From NCBI RefSeq assembly GCF_900149695.1, contig NZ_LT703004.1, positions 248,001-312,000 of the forward strand: a stretch of 64,000 bases of DNA. Direction: 5' to 3'. The notes beneath the pieces are model-generated. The model was not told the DNA's origin, searched no databases, and worked only from the letters and a program-made list of their open reading frames with translations. The stretch is from Anderseniella sp. Alg231-50 (GTDB lineage: Bacteria > Pseudomonadota > Alphaproteobacteria > Rhizobiales > Aestuariivirgaceae). The translations under genes and the position numbers were made by a program. Numbering within the stretch: the stretch's first letter is position 1; each line of letters starts with the position of its first letter. Positions 1 through 9,092 of the stretch are shown in pieces.

Positions 1-132
1 GCGATTTTCCAGGGCATTGTCGGCAGGGTAAGAGACGGCACGGCCGCCAATCCGCACGCTGCGGAAATGGCGGACCTGGTGTCTCCCATGGCCGACGTTG
101 CCTGGGACTATGCCCGAAAGGCCGGCGCATGA
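1..132 (+). CDS. C-terminal fragment of an unidentified protein
   Basis: An open frame runs in from the left edge and stops with TGA at 130-132. About 43 residues are visible. The fragment is alanine-rich and amphipathic, ending in ...WDYARKAGA. I see no motif that identifies the family. Its stop overlaps the start of the patatin gene in an ATGA overlap, so the two are translationally coupled and probably functionally linked. Most of the gene lies outside the window. Confidence 0.6.
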   Translation, partial: AIFQGIVGRVRDGTAANPHAAEMADLVSPMADVAWDYARKAGA

Positions 133-956
133 GCGATCCCCGTATCGGTCTGGCACTGGGCGGTGGCGCGGCGCGCGGCCTGGCCCACATCCAGATACTG
201 CATGCCTTCGACGAGCTCGGCATAAAGCCGCACCGCATGTCCGGCACCAGCATTGGCGCGCTGATCGGCGCCGGATACGCAGGCGGGCTCAGTGCCGCCG
301 AAATCGAAGACCATTCGCGCCAGGTCCTGTCCAACCGGCTGGATGCGGCGCGCAGGGCGTTTTCGTCAGGGCGTGGCGGGTTGATGGACCTGATCAATTT
401 CAATCCGCTGGCCTCGCCGATCCTTGAAGGTACACAACTGGTGAAGCTGGTATTACCGACCCCGCTTCCCGATGACCTGGCGGACTTCCAGATCCCCTTC
501 ACCATCGTGACCACTGACTTCTACAACATGAGCGAAGTCGCATTTTCGTCCGGCGACCCCGTTGCCGCCATAGCCGCCAGCATCGCCATCCCCGGCGTCA
601 TCTCGGCGCCGAAGCGCAACACGACATTGATCGACGGCGGTTGCGTCAATCCGGTGCCGATATCGCATGTGCAGGAAGACTGTGACATCGTGGCGGCGGT
701 CAATGTTATCGGCAGGCCGCAGCCGTCCGATGGCAGCGGTGCGCGAACCACCGACCTTTTGTCGGGAGCCATGCAGATCCAGCAGCAGAAGATCGCCCAG
801 CTGCAGCGTGACAGCCTGCGCTGCGACATCTGGATTGAACCCGCCATAAGCCAGTTTCGCATACACGATTTCTTCCACTTCGAAGACATCATGAGCGCGG
901 CAAGACCGGCGCGTGACGAGATCAAGCGGTCACTTGAAGCTGCCCTGAACAGCTGA
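129..956 (+). CDS. Patatin-like phospholipase family protein
   Basis: This 275-residue protein is a predicted lipid acyl hydrolase of the patatin / RssA type. It has the oxyanion-hole glycine stretch GGGAARG (residues 11-17), the nucleophile elbow G-T-S-I-G with Ser41, and the second member of the Ser-Asp dyad in LIDGG (Asp169). It has no signal peptide, so it should act in the cytoplasm or at the inner face of the membrane. The length fits compact bacterial patatins. The start ATG overlaps the stop of the upstream frame by four bases. The substrate cannot be told from sequence. Confidence 0.9.
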   Translation: MSDPRIGLALGGGAARGLAHIQILHAFDELGIKPHRMSGTSIGALIGAGYAGGLSAAEIEDHSRQVLSNRLDAARRAFSSGRGGLMDLINFNPLASPILEGTQLVKLVLPTPLPDDLADFQIPFTIVTTDFYNMSEVAFSSGDPVAAIAASIAIPGVISAPKRNTTLIDGGCVNPVPISHVQEDCDIVAAVNVIGRPQPSDGSGARTTDLLSGAMQIQQQKIAQLQRDSLRCDIWIEPAISQFRIHDFFHFEDIMSAARPARDEIKRSLEAALNS

Positions 957-970
957 GTCAATTCAGGGAC

Positions 971-1426
971 TTAGCGCCTGGTTCTGAAGAATTGAGTCAA
1001 CATTTCACGGGCTTTTTTCTCACCCAGGCCGGAATACACCTCCGGTACATGGTGACAGGTGGCCTGCGCAAAAAACCGCGGCCCGTTTTCGACCGCGCCC
1101 ATCTTCTCGTCTTCAGCGCCAAAATACAAACGCCCGATACGGGCAAACGAAATAGCGGCAGCGCACATGGCGCACGGCTCCAGGGTGACATGAAGATCAC
1201 AACCGGTCAGCCGCTCGCTGCCCAGCAGCGTGCCCGCTTCGCGGATGGCCAGGACCTCGGCATGAGCCGTTGCATCGTTCAGCTCACGGGTCTGGTTTCC
1301 CGCGCTCGCGACAATGGCGCCATCGGGCCCGGTAATACACGCCCCGACCGGCACCTCGCCACGTTCGCCAGCGGCTTCGGCCTCTTCAAACGCCCGCGCC
1401 ATGGCTGGGTGCAGCTCAACCTTCAT
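971..1426 (-). CDS. tadA: tRNA adenosine(34) deaminase TadA
   Basis: This 151-residue zinc deaminase converts A34 to inosine in the tRNA-Arg(ACG) wobble position. The cytidine/deoxycytidylate deaminase signature is intact: HAE (His55, catalytic Glu57) and PCAMC (Cys85, Cys88). I chose the ATG at 1424-1426 because the protein then begins MKVELHP, as family members do. The frame stays open upstream, but those extra residues are unlike TadA and lie antisense to the pseudouridine synthase gene. It is convergent with the patatin gene and divergent from rluB; the latter pairing is common in alphaproteobacteria. Confidence 0.93.
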   Translation of the reverse strand: MKVELHPAMARAFEEAEAAGERGEVPVGACITGPDGAIVASAGNQTRELNDATAHAEVLAIREAGTLLGSERLTGCDLHVTLEPCAMCAAAISFARIGRLYFGAEDEKMGAVENGPRFFAQATCHHVPEVYSGLGEKKAREMLTQFFRTRR

Positions 1427-1490
1427 CGTCTTTTCACACCTGTTTTTTGTGCCTGTGCAACAACACTGCCGTTCTGGTACAAGCAACTCC

Positions 1491-2504
1491 ATGAATGCCA
1501 AACAATCAAGCCCGCCAGCAGGTTCACCCGCCGACGAAACAACCAAGCCCGAACGCGTCGCCAAGGTGATCGCCCGGGCCGGTCTGTGCTCACGCCGTGA
1601 CGCCGAACGCTGGATCGAGATGGGCCGGGTCAATGTCAATGGCAAGCCGCTTATCACACCGGCCATGACGGTGCTACCCACTGATACGGTAGAAGTTGAC
1701 GGCAAGCCGTTGCCCGAACGCGAAGCAGCCCGGCTGTGGCGCTACCATAAGCCTGCCGGTCTTGTGGTGTCGCATCGCGATGAAAAGGACCGCGCGTCGG
1801 TTTTCGACAAGATGCCGGAAGACCTGCCGCGCGTTATTTCGATCGGCCGTCTCGATATCAATACCGAAGGCCTTTTGCTGCTGACCAATGACGGCGGACT
1901 GGCCCGCCTGCTGGAACTGCCGGCAACAGGATGGGTGCGCCGCTATCGTGTACGAGCCAACGGCAAGGTCACCCCCGAAGCGCTTGAAGCCCTGAAAGAC
2001 GGGCTGCTGGTGGATGGCGTGCAGTACGGCCCGATCGATGCCAAGCTGGACAAGGAGCAAGGGGCAAATGTCTGGCTGACAATTGCGCTGCGCGAAGGCA
2101 AGAACCGGGAAGTCAAAAAGATATGTGAACACCTTGGCCTGAAAGTCGGGCGGCTGATCCGTACCTCTTTCGGTCCGTTCCAGTTAGGCGAACTGGCCCG
2201 CGGTGCTGTGGACGAGATTTCACAGAAAGTGCTGAACGAGCAGGTGCGCGGCGGCACCAAGCGCAAGGAGGGCGCGAAATCGAAACGAGCCGCCAATCCG
2301 AAACTCGGGCCGGACGGCAAACCGTTCCGCAAGCCGAAACGAGCGACTGCGAAAAGCAAGCCAACGGGCAAGCCTGCCGCCCGCAAGCCCGCTTCAGGCA
2401 AATCTGCCTCAGGCAAGCCTGCTTCAGGCAAGCCTTCGACCGGCAAGCCCGCCGCAAAGCGCTCCGGTGCCAAGGGAGCGGCCCGTGCGGATCGTCGGCG
2501 GTAA
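1491..2504 (+). CDS. rluB: 23S rRNA pseudouridine synthase, RluB/RsuA family, with long basic tail
   Basis: 337 residues. An S4 RNA-binding domain (about 21-67) is followed by the pseudouridine synthase core, with the catalytic motif GRLDINTEGLLLLTNDG holding Asp122. After about residue 265 there is a lysine/proline/alanine-rich, low-complexity tail with repeated G-K-P-A-S units, probably disordered and RNA-binding. Such tails occur on alphaproteobacterial RluB homologues. The start at 1491 gives MNAKQS; upstream in-frame codons belong to the tadA antisense region. The 3' end overlaps rsmD by 20 bases, so two rRNA modification genes are coupled. RluB versus RluE/RsuA assignment is by overall similarity only. 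Confidence 0.88.
   Translation: MNAKQSSPPAGSPADETTKPERVAKVIARAGLCSRRDAERWIEMGRVNVNGKPLITPAMTVLPTDTVEVDGKPLPEREAARLWRYHKPAGLVVSHRDEKDRASVFDKMPEDLPRVISIGRLDINTEGLLLLTNDGGLARLLELPATGWVRRYRVRANGKVTPEALEALKDGLLVDGVQYGPIDAKLDKEQGANVWLTIALREGKNREVKKICEHLGLKVGRLIRTSFGPFQLGELARGAVDEISQKVLNEQVRGGTKRKEGAKSKRAANPKLGPDGKPFRKPKRATAKSKPTGKPAARKPASGKSASGKPASGKPSTGKPAAKRSGAKGAARADRRR
2370..2462 (+). repeat. In-gene repeats coding for G-K-P-A-S units
   Basis: The end of rluB contains imperfect tandem units of about 15 bases (consensus GGCAAGCCTGCTTCA and variants) that encode Gly-Lys-Pro-Ala-Ser-like pentads. Slippage here would change tail length in steps of five residues without shifting the frame. Confidence 0.7.
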
Positions 2505-3045
2505 GTTCAGGGGCCGCAGCTTGAGCGCGCCTGATGGCCGCGATACCCGCCCGACAACGGACCGGGTGCGCGAGGCGATCTTCAACCGGCTTGAACACGG
2601 CGTCCCGGGTTTCAGCATTGACGGCGCGCGCGTGCTGGACCTGTTCGCAGGCACCGGTGCCCTTGGCCTTGAAGCCTTGTCGCGCGGCGCCAAGCATGTG
2701 CATTTCATCGACAACAGCGACGCTGCCCGTGGCCTCATCAGGCGCAATGCCGACACGCTCGGTGTCATCGGGCAATGTAAATTGTGGCGCCGGGATGCCG
2801 CCAGCCTGGGGTCCTGCACGCCCATGAGTCCCTACTCCCTGGTGTTCCTGGACCCGCCCTATGGCAAGGATCTGGCGGAAAGCGCGCTCCAGTCACTGAC
2901 GGCGGGCAGCTGGCTTGCAGAAAACGCAATTGTCGTGGTGGAAGAAACTGCCAAAGTGGATGTAGCGTTACCTGATGAGCTCACCTTGCTGGGCGACCAT
3001 CAATATGGCGACACCAAAGTACTGACACTGCAGTTCAGGTCATGA
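2485..3045 (+). CDS. rsmD: 16S rRNA (guanine(966)-N(2))-methyltransferase RsmD
   Basis: 186 residues with GTG start. The protein opens MRIVGGKFRG, typical of RsmD. SAM motif I is DLFAGTG (52-58) and the N-methyltransferase motif is LDPPYG (around 122-127). I chose the GTG at 2485 because AAGGGAG (2472-2478) lies six bases upstream; an in-frame GTG at 2467 has no ribosome binding site. It overlaps the end of rluB by 20 bases. It methylates G966 of 16S rRNA in the small subunit. Confidence 0.92.
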   Translation: MRIVGGKFRGRSLSAPDGRDTRPTTDRVREAIFNRLEHGVPGFSIDGARVLDLFAGTGALGLEALSRGAKHVHFIDNSDAARGLIRRNADTLGVIGQCKLWRRDAASLGSCTPMSPYSLVFLDPPYGKDLAESALQSLTAGSWLAENAIVVVEETAKVDVALPDELTLLGDHQYGDTKVLTLQFRS

Positions 3046-3062
3046 CCTAGCGGAGCTGATGA

Positions 3063-4208
3063 ATGAGACCGTCGATGATTTCTGCAGCGCTTGTCGCTGC
3101 GCTGGTTGGCTATGGCTCGACGATTGCCCTCATTCTGGCGGCGGCCCAGGCAGTTGGCGCGAACTCAGCGCAAACGGCCAGCTGGGTTGCCGCCATTTGC
3201 TTCGCCAAGGCAATCGGATCCATGCTGCTGAGCACCTGGAAAAAAGTGCCGATCGTGCTGGCCTGGTCAACGCCGGGAGCTGCGCTCATCGCCGCATCGA
3301 CCGGCATCAATATCAACGAGGCCGTCGGCGCCTTCGTGCTGGCAGGCGGCCTGATCGCCCTGACCGGGGCAGTGCCGCCGATCAACCGGGCTGTTTCCTC
3401 CATTCCCACCGGCATCGCATCGGGCATGCTTGCCGGCGTGCTTTTACCGTTCTGCATTGCGGTTGCCACTTACGCAGTCAGTGACTGGCGGATGGTGTTG
3501 CCGCTGATCGCGGTGTTCCTGATCGTGCGGCTGATCAGTCCGCTGTATGCGGTTCTGGCGGCTTTGGGCGCTGGCCTCATCATCGCCTTCACCTATGCAG
3601 GCGTGCCGGTTCCGGCGTTCCGGTTCGAGGCACTGTCGCTGGTGTTCATAATGCCCGAATTCAACCCCGCCGTCCTGATCGGTCTCGGCCTGCCCTTGTA
3701 CCTTGTCACCATGGCGTCACAGAACCTGCCAGGCTTTGCCGTGCTGCGTGCGCATGGCTATACGCCGCCTGTTGCCGCCAGCCTTGGCGTGACCGGCATC
3801 GGCTCGATGATCGCCGGTGTGTTCGGCTCGCACACCTTCAACATGGCGGCGATTACGGCGGCCATCTGTCTCGGCGACGACGTTCACCCGGACAAGTCGA
3901 AACGCTGGCAGGTCGGCATTTCCTACGGCATCATCTGGATGTTGCTCGGGTTTTTCGGCCCGGTGATTATCGTCACCATCATCGCCATGCCGAAAGCCAT
4001 CATCGCCGTAGTGGCCGGACTGGCCCTGATCACGCCGCTGATCGGCGCCCTGGCGTCGGCCTTCGATGCCCCGGCAACCAGGTTTGCCGCCGCAGCCACA
4101 TTCATCGTCACCGCATCCGGTATCGCCGCATTCGGCGTCGGCGCAGCCTTCTGGGGCCTGCTGGCCGGCCTGCTGGTGCACCTGATGGATGGCCTGAAAC
4201 GGCGTTGA
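3063..4208 (+). CDS. benE: BenE-family benzoate/H+ symporter-like transporter
   Basis: 381 residues, almost wholly hydrophobic, with about 11-12 predicted membrane segments. The conserved BenE block around WSTPGAALIAAS (residues about 74-85) and the overall spacing match the BenE/YdcO family. Family members are inner-membrane proton symporters; benzoate is the only well-studied substrate, and no benzoate genes lie nearby, so the substrate is open. A GCGGAG ribosome binding site (3051-3056) precedes the ATG. It follows rsmD by 17 bases and may be co-transcribed with it. Confidence 0.85.
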   Translation: MRPSMISAALVAALVGYGSTIALILAAAQAVGANSAQTASWVAAICFAKAIGSMLLSTWKKVPIVLAWSTPGAALIAASTGININEAVGAFVLAGGLIALTGAVPPINRAVSSIPTGIASGMLAGVLLPFCIAVATYAVSDWRMVLPLIAVFLIVRLISPLYAVLAALGAGLIIAFTYAGVPVPAFRFEALSLVFIMPEFNPAVLIGLGLPLYLVTMASQNLPGFAVLRAHGYTPPVAASLGVTGIGSMIAGVFGSHTFNMAAITAAICLGDDVHPDKSKRWQVGISYGIIWMLLGFFGPVIIVTIIAMPKAIIAVVAGLALITPLIGALASAFDAPATRFAAAATFIVTASGIAAFGVGAAFWGLLAGLLVHLMDGLKRR

Positions 4209-4236
4209 GGGTGTTGCTTGCAGTACGGCAGCAGGT

Positions 4237-5988
4237 TCAACTCCGGCCGAACAGCCGCTCGATGTCCGACAGTTTCAGTTCGACGTAGGTGGGCCTGCCG
4301 TGATTGCACTGGCCGGAGTGAGGCGTGGCTTCCATCTCCCTGAGCAGCGCGTTCATTTCTTCCGGCTTGAGCCGCCTGCCGGACCTTACCGATCCGTGAC
4401 ACGCCATGGTCGACAGGACATGGTCCATCCTCTCGCGCACCCCGGTCGTGGCGTCGAATGTCTCCAGGTCATCGGCCACGTCCTGGATCAGCCTGGCGAT
4501 ATTGCCGCCAGCAATAAGCGACGGCACTTCGCGCACCGCGATCGCGGCCGGGCCAAAGCTGTCGATCACCAGTCCGGATGCCGCCAGATCGGCGGACGCA
4601 TCGAGCAGGCGTTCGGCGGATGCTGCATCCAGTTCGACGATTTCCGGCACCAGCAGAGGCTGGGTGGCGACGCCTGACGCTGCGAACTGGGCTTTCATCT
4701 TCTCATATACCAGCCGTTCATGGGCGGCATGCTGGTCGACGATCACCACGCCGTCACGGGTTTGGGAAATGATGTAGTTTTCATGGACCTGGGTGCGTGG
4801 CGCACCGAGCGGCGTGTCCAGTTCATCCTCGGCCGGCGCCTCGCTGACCCCGGCTCCGGATGGCGGTGCAAACGCCTCGAATGCGGCCTGGGTTTCCTGA
4901 AATCCCGGACGCGATGGCGTTGTCCAGCTTTGGGGCTGTGGCTGGTAGGCACTGGTCTCGGGACGGAACGAATTGATGGTGCCCGCGCCGACTGTGTTGG
5001 ATGCCCTGTGACCGGCATCGGCGAGAGCCTGACGGATTGAACCGACGATCAGCCCCCGCACCATGGCCTGATCGCGAAACCGCACTTCGGTCTTGGCCGG
5101 GTGGACGTTCACATCCACCTCGTCCGGCGGCACGGTGAGAAACAGCGCAACAGCCGGATGGCGGCCGCGCATCATGAAATCGGCATAGGCGCCACGCAAC
5201 GCACCGGCGATAACCTTGTCACGCACCGGCCTGCCATTGACGTGCACATATTGCTGGTTGGCCTGGGCGCGATGGTAGGTCGGCAGGCTGACCAGCCCGG
5301 TCAGTTTGACGGTTTCACGCACTGCATCGATGGCAACCGTATTGCCCTGGAACTCTCGGCCCATCACCGCGTGAATACGAGCTTCAAGCTCACCGGCGCG
5401 AAGATCAACCAGTGATCGCCCGTCGGATGTCATGGTGAACCGGACGCCCGGGTGGGCCATGGCAAGGCGGCGCACCACATCGGCTGCTTCGGCAGTTTCG
5501 GCACGCTCGGACTTCAGAAACTTGAGCCGCGCCGGCACGGCAAAGAACAGGTCGGTCACTTCGATGACGGTGCCGTTCGAATGGGCCGCCGGGCGCACGG
5601 CATGCTTGCGCCCGCCCTCGACACGAATTTCATGCGCGTCACCGCCTGCGCGCGGGCGCGATAAAATCTTCAACCGCGATACCGCGGCTATGGACGGCAA
5701 TGCCTCGCCGCGAAACCCCAAAGTCCTGATATTGACCAGGTCATCCTCGGCCAGCTTTGATGTGGCGTGGCGTTCGACAGCAAGTTCCAGTTCGGCGGCG
5801 GTCATGCCAAAGCCGTTGTCGGCAACGCGTATCATCGACCTGCCGCCTGCCGACAATGCCACCTCAATGGCGCTGCTGCCGGCGTCGAGCGCGTTCTCAA
5901 CCAGTTCCTTGACCACACTGGCCGGGCGCTCGATGACCTCGCCGGCGGCGATGCGGTTGATCGTGTTTTCTGAAAGCTTGCGGATCAT
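4237..5988 (-). CDS. mutL: DNA mismatch repair endonuclease MutL
   Basis: 583 residues. The N-terminal GHKL ATPase is complete: the conserved Glu28 with NALDAG (33-37), DNGFGM (57-62) and [10 protein letters not shown] (91-100). The C-terminal domain has the endonuclease motif [12 protein letters not shown] (418-429) plus ACHGSVR (529-535) and CNHGRP (561-566), the zinc-binding elements of nicking MutL proteins. It should therefore nick DNA itself, as expected in a bacterium without MutH. A linker at about 335-400 is low-complexity, as usual. Convergent with the benE-like gene; downstream of pgi on the same strand. Confidence 0.97.
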   Translation of the reverse strand: MIRKLSENTINRIAAGEVIERPASVVKELVENALDAGSSAIEVALSAGGRSMIRVADNGFGMTAAELELAVERHATSKLAEDDLVNIRTLGFRGEALPSIAAVSRLKILSRPRAGGDAHEIRVEGGRKHAVRPAAHSNGTVIEVTDLFFAVPARLKFLKSERAETAEAADVVRRLAMAHPGVRFTMTSDGRSLVDLRAGELEARIHAVMGREFQGNTVAIDAVRETVKLTGLVSLPTYHRAQANQQYVHVNGRPVRDKVIAGALRGAYADFMMRGRHPAVALFLTVPPDEVDVNVHPAKTEVRFRDQAMVRGLIVGSIRQALADAGHRASNTVGAGTINSFRPETSAYQPQPQSWTTPSRPGFQETQAAFEAFAPPSGAGVSEAPAEDELDTPLGAPRTQVHENYIISQTRDGVVIVDQHAAHERLVYEKMKAQFAASGVATQPLLVPEIVELDAASAERLLDASADLAASGLVIDSFGPAAIAVREVPSLIAGGNIARLIQDVADDLETFDATTGVRERMDHVLSTMACHGSVRSGRRLKPEEMNALLREMEATPHSGQCNHGRPTYVELKLSDIERLFGRS

Positions 5989-6091
5989 GGCTTCCCGCTT
6001 CTGGCCTTTCCCTCAAACAAGCACGCAGGTTTCAAACGTTTTAAATTGTCCCGATACCTTGTAAACAATCCGCACTGCACCGCCACCCGGT

Positions 6092-7411
6092 TTACGACTT
6101 CATGGCGGCAAGATAGTCCCGCGTCAGTATCTTTCCCTGCTCAACGGCCGGCTGGTCAAAAGGATCAATGTTCATCATGAAGCCTGCCAGAATGGTTTCA
6201 AGCATGAAATGCATCATGAGGGCACCGAGTGTGCGTTCATCCACCCGGTCCACGGCAAACACCCTGACCGGCCTGCCATTGCGCATCAGCACCTCGACCG
6301 CCGCACTTTGCTGGCAGGCGGTAACGTCACCGACAGTGCGCCCTGCCAGATAGCCCAGCATCGGATCCGAGGCCAGGCTGTCGGGCAGACGCGGCCCCTG
6401 CTTCTGGGTCGCCGGGAAAATGAGATTCACCAGCCGGCCTTCGGGACCGTCTATAAACAGTTGCATCTGGCTGTGCTGGTCGACCGGTCCGGCTGCCGCC
6501 ACCGGTTGCGACCCCATGCCGTTCTTGCCCAGGCTCTCGGCCCACAATTGAACATACCAGTTGGAAAACAGCCGCAAGCGGTCCGCATAAGGCATCATCA
6601 CGGAAACATTCATGCCGCGAATTTCCTGAAGTGCCACGCAGACGGCTGCCCCGACGACCGGAGACGCGTTGTCGCCGGCAAGCACGGCCTGCATGATATC
6701 GCCGGCACCTTTGCGAATGGCCAGTCCGTCGAGGCCCGCGACAAGCGCCGGCAGCAGTCCGACACTGGACAGGGCAGAATAGCGCCCGCCAACGTGCGGA
6801 TCATGATCCAGCAACATCAGGCGGTGAATGCGGGCAAGCCGTATCAGCGGGTTGCGGTGAGGATCACCCGGCTCACTCAATGCAACAATGTGATTTGCGG
6901 GCGCCAAACCGGCACTTTCAAGCGCGCCAAGCAGGCACAGCACCTGCACCATTGTTTCAGGCGTACCGCCGGACTTGGAGGTAACGAGTATCTTGGTTGT
7001 CGGCAACGGCAGCGAAGCGAGCGCTTCGGCCAGCGTCGAGGCGTCCAGATTGTCAAAGAAATGCAACCTTGCGCCAATGCGGGCCTCACAACCCGGCACC
7101 CGATACCCCGCCAGTTGCATGATGGCCTGTGCGCCCAACGATGACCCGCCGGTTCCCAGGAAAACGATATCGGAGGCGCCGTCGCGCAGAAACATTGCCG
7201 CCATCTTGCAGGAGGCGAGATCATCTATCTTCTGCGGCAGACGCGTCAGCGGCAACGAGTGTTGCTTGTGCATGGCGCACAGCCGGGCGCGAGCTTCCCT
7301 CGCCATTTCCATATAGAGCGCCAGATCTTCATCACTCAATCCGGCATAGCCCACATGGGCCGCCATGCAGCCCGAAATATCGTGGATAAATGCGCCATTA
7401 GAAACGCTCAT
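6092..7411 (-). CDS. pgi: Glucose-6-phosphate isomerase
   Basis: 439 residues, the short bacterial form rather than the roughly 550-residue enterobacterial form. Signatures: GTGGSSLG (86-93), SKSGGTPET (145-153) and GGRYSALSSVGLLP (208-221), plus ESLGKNG and the DQHSQMQLF histidine region. A lysine in VEQGK near the C-terminus fits the catalytic base region. It interconverts glucose-6-phosphate and fructose-6-phosphate in the cytoplasm. It lies 103 bases upstream of mutL on the same strand. Confidence 0.93.
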   Translation of the reverse strand: MSVSNGAFIHDISGCMAAHVGYAGLSDEDLALYMEMAREARARLCAMHKQHSLPLTRLPQKIDDLASCKMAAMFLRDGASDIVFLGTGGSSLGAQAIMQLAGYRVPGCEARIGARLHFFDNLDASTLAEALASLPLPTTKILVTSKSGGTPETMVQVLCLLGALESAGLAPANHIVALSEPGDPHRNPLIRLARIHRLMLLDHDPHVGGRYSALSSVGLLPALVAGLDGLAIRKGAGDIMQAVLAGDNASPVVGAAVCVALQEIRGMNVSVMMPYADRLRLFSNWYVQLWAESLGKNGMGSQPVAAAGPVDQHSQMQLFIDGPEGRLVNLIFPATQKQGPRLPDSLASDPMLGYLAGRTVGDVTACQQSAAVEVLMRNGRPVRVFAVDRVDERTLGALMMHFMLETILAGFMMNIDPFDQPAVEQGKILTRDYLAAMKS

Positions 7412-7717
7412 TCAGGCGAACCCCTGGATCAGGATGTGACATCCACATCGCTCCGGAGCTATTCAGGTTTCGATGGAATCAAACCCCTTGCCCCAGACTG
7501 TGGTTTTAGCACGTCTTCAATCGCAAAACCGCACGCACTTTTGCGACACCTGCTTTAGCGCAAGATTGCGCCAAGCGCAAACTGCCCCATCGAAGCGCTT
7601 GAGCCTAATCTGTTGAAATGAAACAGGTTTGTGATCTCCGCTCAATGCGGACGAAAATCATGGAGTCGACGTACTACTCAATGATCCGGGATGTTGTGTC
7701 TTTATCACAAGTCGCGA
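7412..7717. other. Gene-free interval, pgi promoter region
   Basis: 306 bases between pgi and the downstream end of the M16 pair. It should hold the pgi promoter (minus strand). A short inverted repeat (GCGCAA...TTGCGC) lies around 7558-7572. I see no open frame with a ribosome binding site and no RNA gene. Confidence 0.5.
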
Positions 7718-9055
7718 CTAGCCCGGTGCTTCGCCGGTCCGCAACGGAATTCCTTCCGGCCGTCCGACAATGGAAATTGTCAGTGCCTCCGGATCGATCA
7801 GCCGTTTGGCGACGCGTTTTGCGTCTTCAACCGTGACCGCGTTGATCAGATCATTGCGCTTGTTCACATAGTCGATACCCAGATTGTCCTGCTGGATGCC
7901 CAGCAACTGGCTGGCAATCTTGCTGCCGCTGTCGAAGCGAAGCGCGTAAGACCCTGTCAAATAGGTCTTTGCCTGTTCGAGCTCTTCTTCCGTCGGACCC
8001 TTTTCCGCCATCTTGACGAGTTCTGCCCGCAGCACATCGAGCGTTTCGCCAGCCTTGGCATTCTGGGTGGACACAGATCCGATCAGCAAGCCACCGTTTG
8101 TCCACGAAGCAAGGCCGGTATAGATGCCATAGGTGAGGCCCCGCTTTTCGCGAACCTCCTCCATCAGGCGAGACCCGAAGCCACCGTCTCCCAGCACGAA
8201 ATTCATCACATAGGCAGTGATGAAATCCGGGTCACTGCGCACCATTCCAGGCATGGCAAACGACATCACCGATTGCGGTATCTTGCGCTCGACAATGGTA
8301 ATCGAACCTTTGTCAGGTGATTTCAGATCAGGTACAGAAATCTTCTTTCCCTTTTCCGGCAAGGCTCCAAACACCTTGTCGAGCAAGGGCGCAAGCTCTT
8401 CAGCGGTGATGTCGCCGACAACGGCGATCTGCAAGTGATTGCGCACGAAGATGGCAGACCAGGCGTCTTTAAGATCCTTGGGTTTCATGGCCGATACACT
8501 GTCGGCATCACCCTTTGGAACACGCGCGTAAGGATGATCGCCAAGCATGGTTTTCAACAGCGCATTGCTGGCGATACGACCAGGGTTTTCTTCATCACCC
8601 TTGATGCCAAGCAGTATCTGGCCGCGCACCTTGTCCATGGGTTCTGCATCGAAACGTGGCTCGGTAACGGCAAGCCGCAGCAGGTCAAATGCCGCGTCCT
8701 TGTTTTCCGACAATGTCTGGAAAGATCCACCGAAATGCTCGCGATCGGTGTCATATGACATGCGGATCGCCAGTTCCGACATGCGGCGCTGAAACTCTTC
8801 CGATTTCATGTCACCAGCGCCCTCGTCCAGCATGCCGGACAGAAAATAGGAACGCCCGGGCGCTTTCTCCGGATCATTGATCGTGCCGCCCCGGAAAGAG
8901 AACCGCATGGTAATCAAAGGCACCGTCTTGTCGGATACCAGCCAGGCTTTCAGGCCGCCCGGTGATTCAACTTCTTGAATTTCAAACGCCTGCAAATGGG
9001 CTACCTGCATCAAGCTCAATAGCAGCGTCAGAATGGTAAGTTTAAAGAATTTCAT
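7718..9055 (-). CDS. M16 family peptidase-like protein lacking the zinc site (inactive partner)
   Basis: 445 residues with a signal peptide ending ...HLQA, so periplasmic. The fold is M16/pitrilysin, but the zinc motif HxxEH is absent: the aligned segment reads SYFLSGMLDEG. In the family, such proteins act as the non-catalytic partner of an HxxEH protein, and the active one is encoded 37 bases upstream. I started at the ATG at 9053-9055 because it leads directly into the signal peptide; an upstream in-frame codon adds a polar leader with no support. Confidence 0.88.
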   Translation of the reverse strand: MKFFKLTILTLLLSLMQVAHLQAFEIQEVESPGGLKAWLVSDKTVPLITMRFSFRGGTINDPEKAPGRSYFLSGMLDEGAGDMKSEEFQRRMSELAIRMSYDTDREHFGGSFQTLSENKDAAFDLLRLAVTEPRFDAEPMDKVRGQILLGIKGDEENPGRIASNALLKTMLGDHPYARVPKGDADSVSAMKPKDLKDAWSAIFVRNHLQIAVVGDITAEELAPLLDKVFGALPEKGKKISVPDLKSPDKGSITIVERKIPQSVMSFAMPGMVRSDPDFITAYVMNFVLGDGGFGSRLMEEVREKRGLTYGIYTGLASWTNGGLLIGSVSTQNAKAGETLDVLRAELVKMAEKGPTEEELEQAKTYLTGSYALRFDSGSKIASQLLGIQQDNLGIDYVNKRNDLINAVTVEDAKRVAKRLIDPEALTISIVGRPEGIPLRTGEAPG

Positions 9056-9092
9056 GCCTGCCGTCCGGTTCCGTGACTTGGAGGATAGGGGT

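Noticed and set aside
453-961. Long open frames antisense to the patatin gene
   Set aside because: They lack ribosome binding sites and domain similarity and follow from the GC-rich codon pattern of the real gene; the same holds for most other antisense frames in the window.
1427-1705. Extended TadA start
   Set aside because: The extra residues are antisense to rluB coding sequence and unlike any deaminase; the internal ATG at 1424-1426 gives the family N-terminus.
3059-3484. Frame starting at the ATG just before the benE-like start
   Set aside because: It is a +1 frame inside the transporter gene with no domain; the transporter frame is clearly the coded one.
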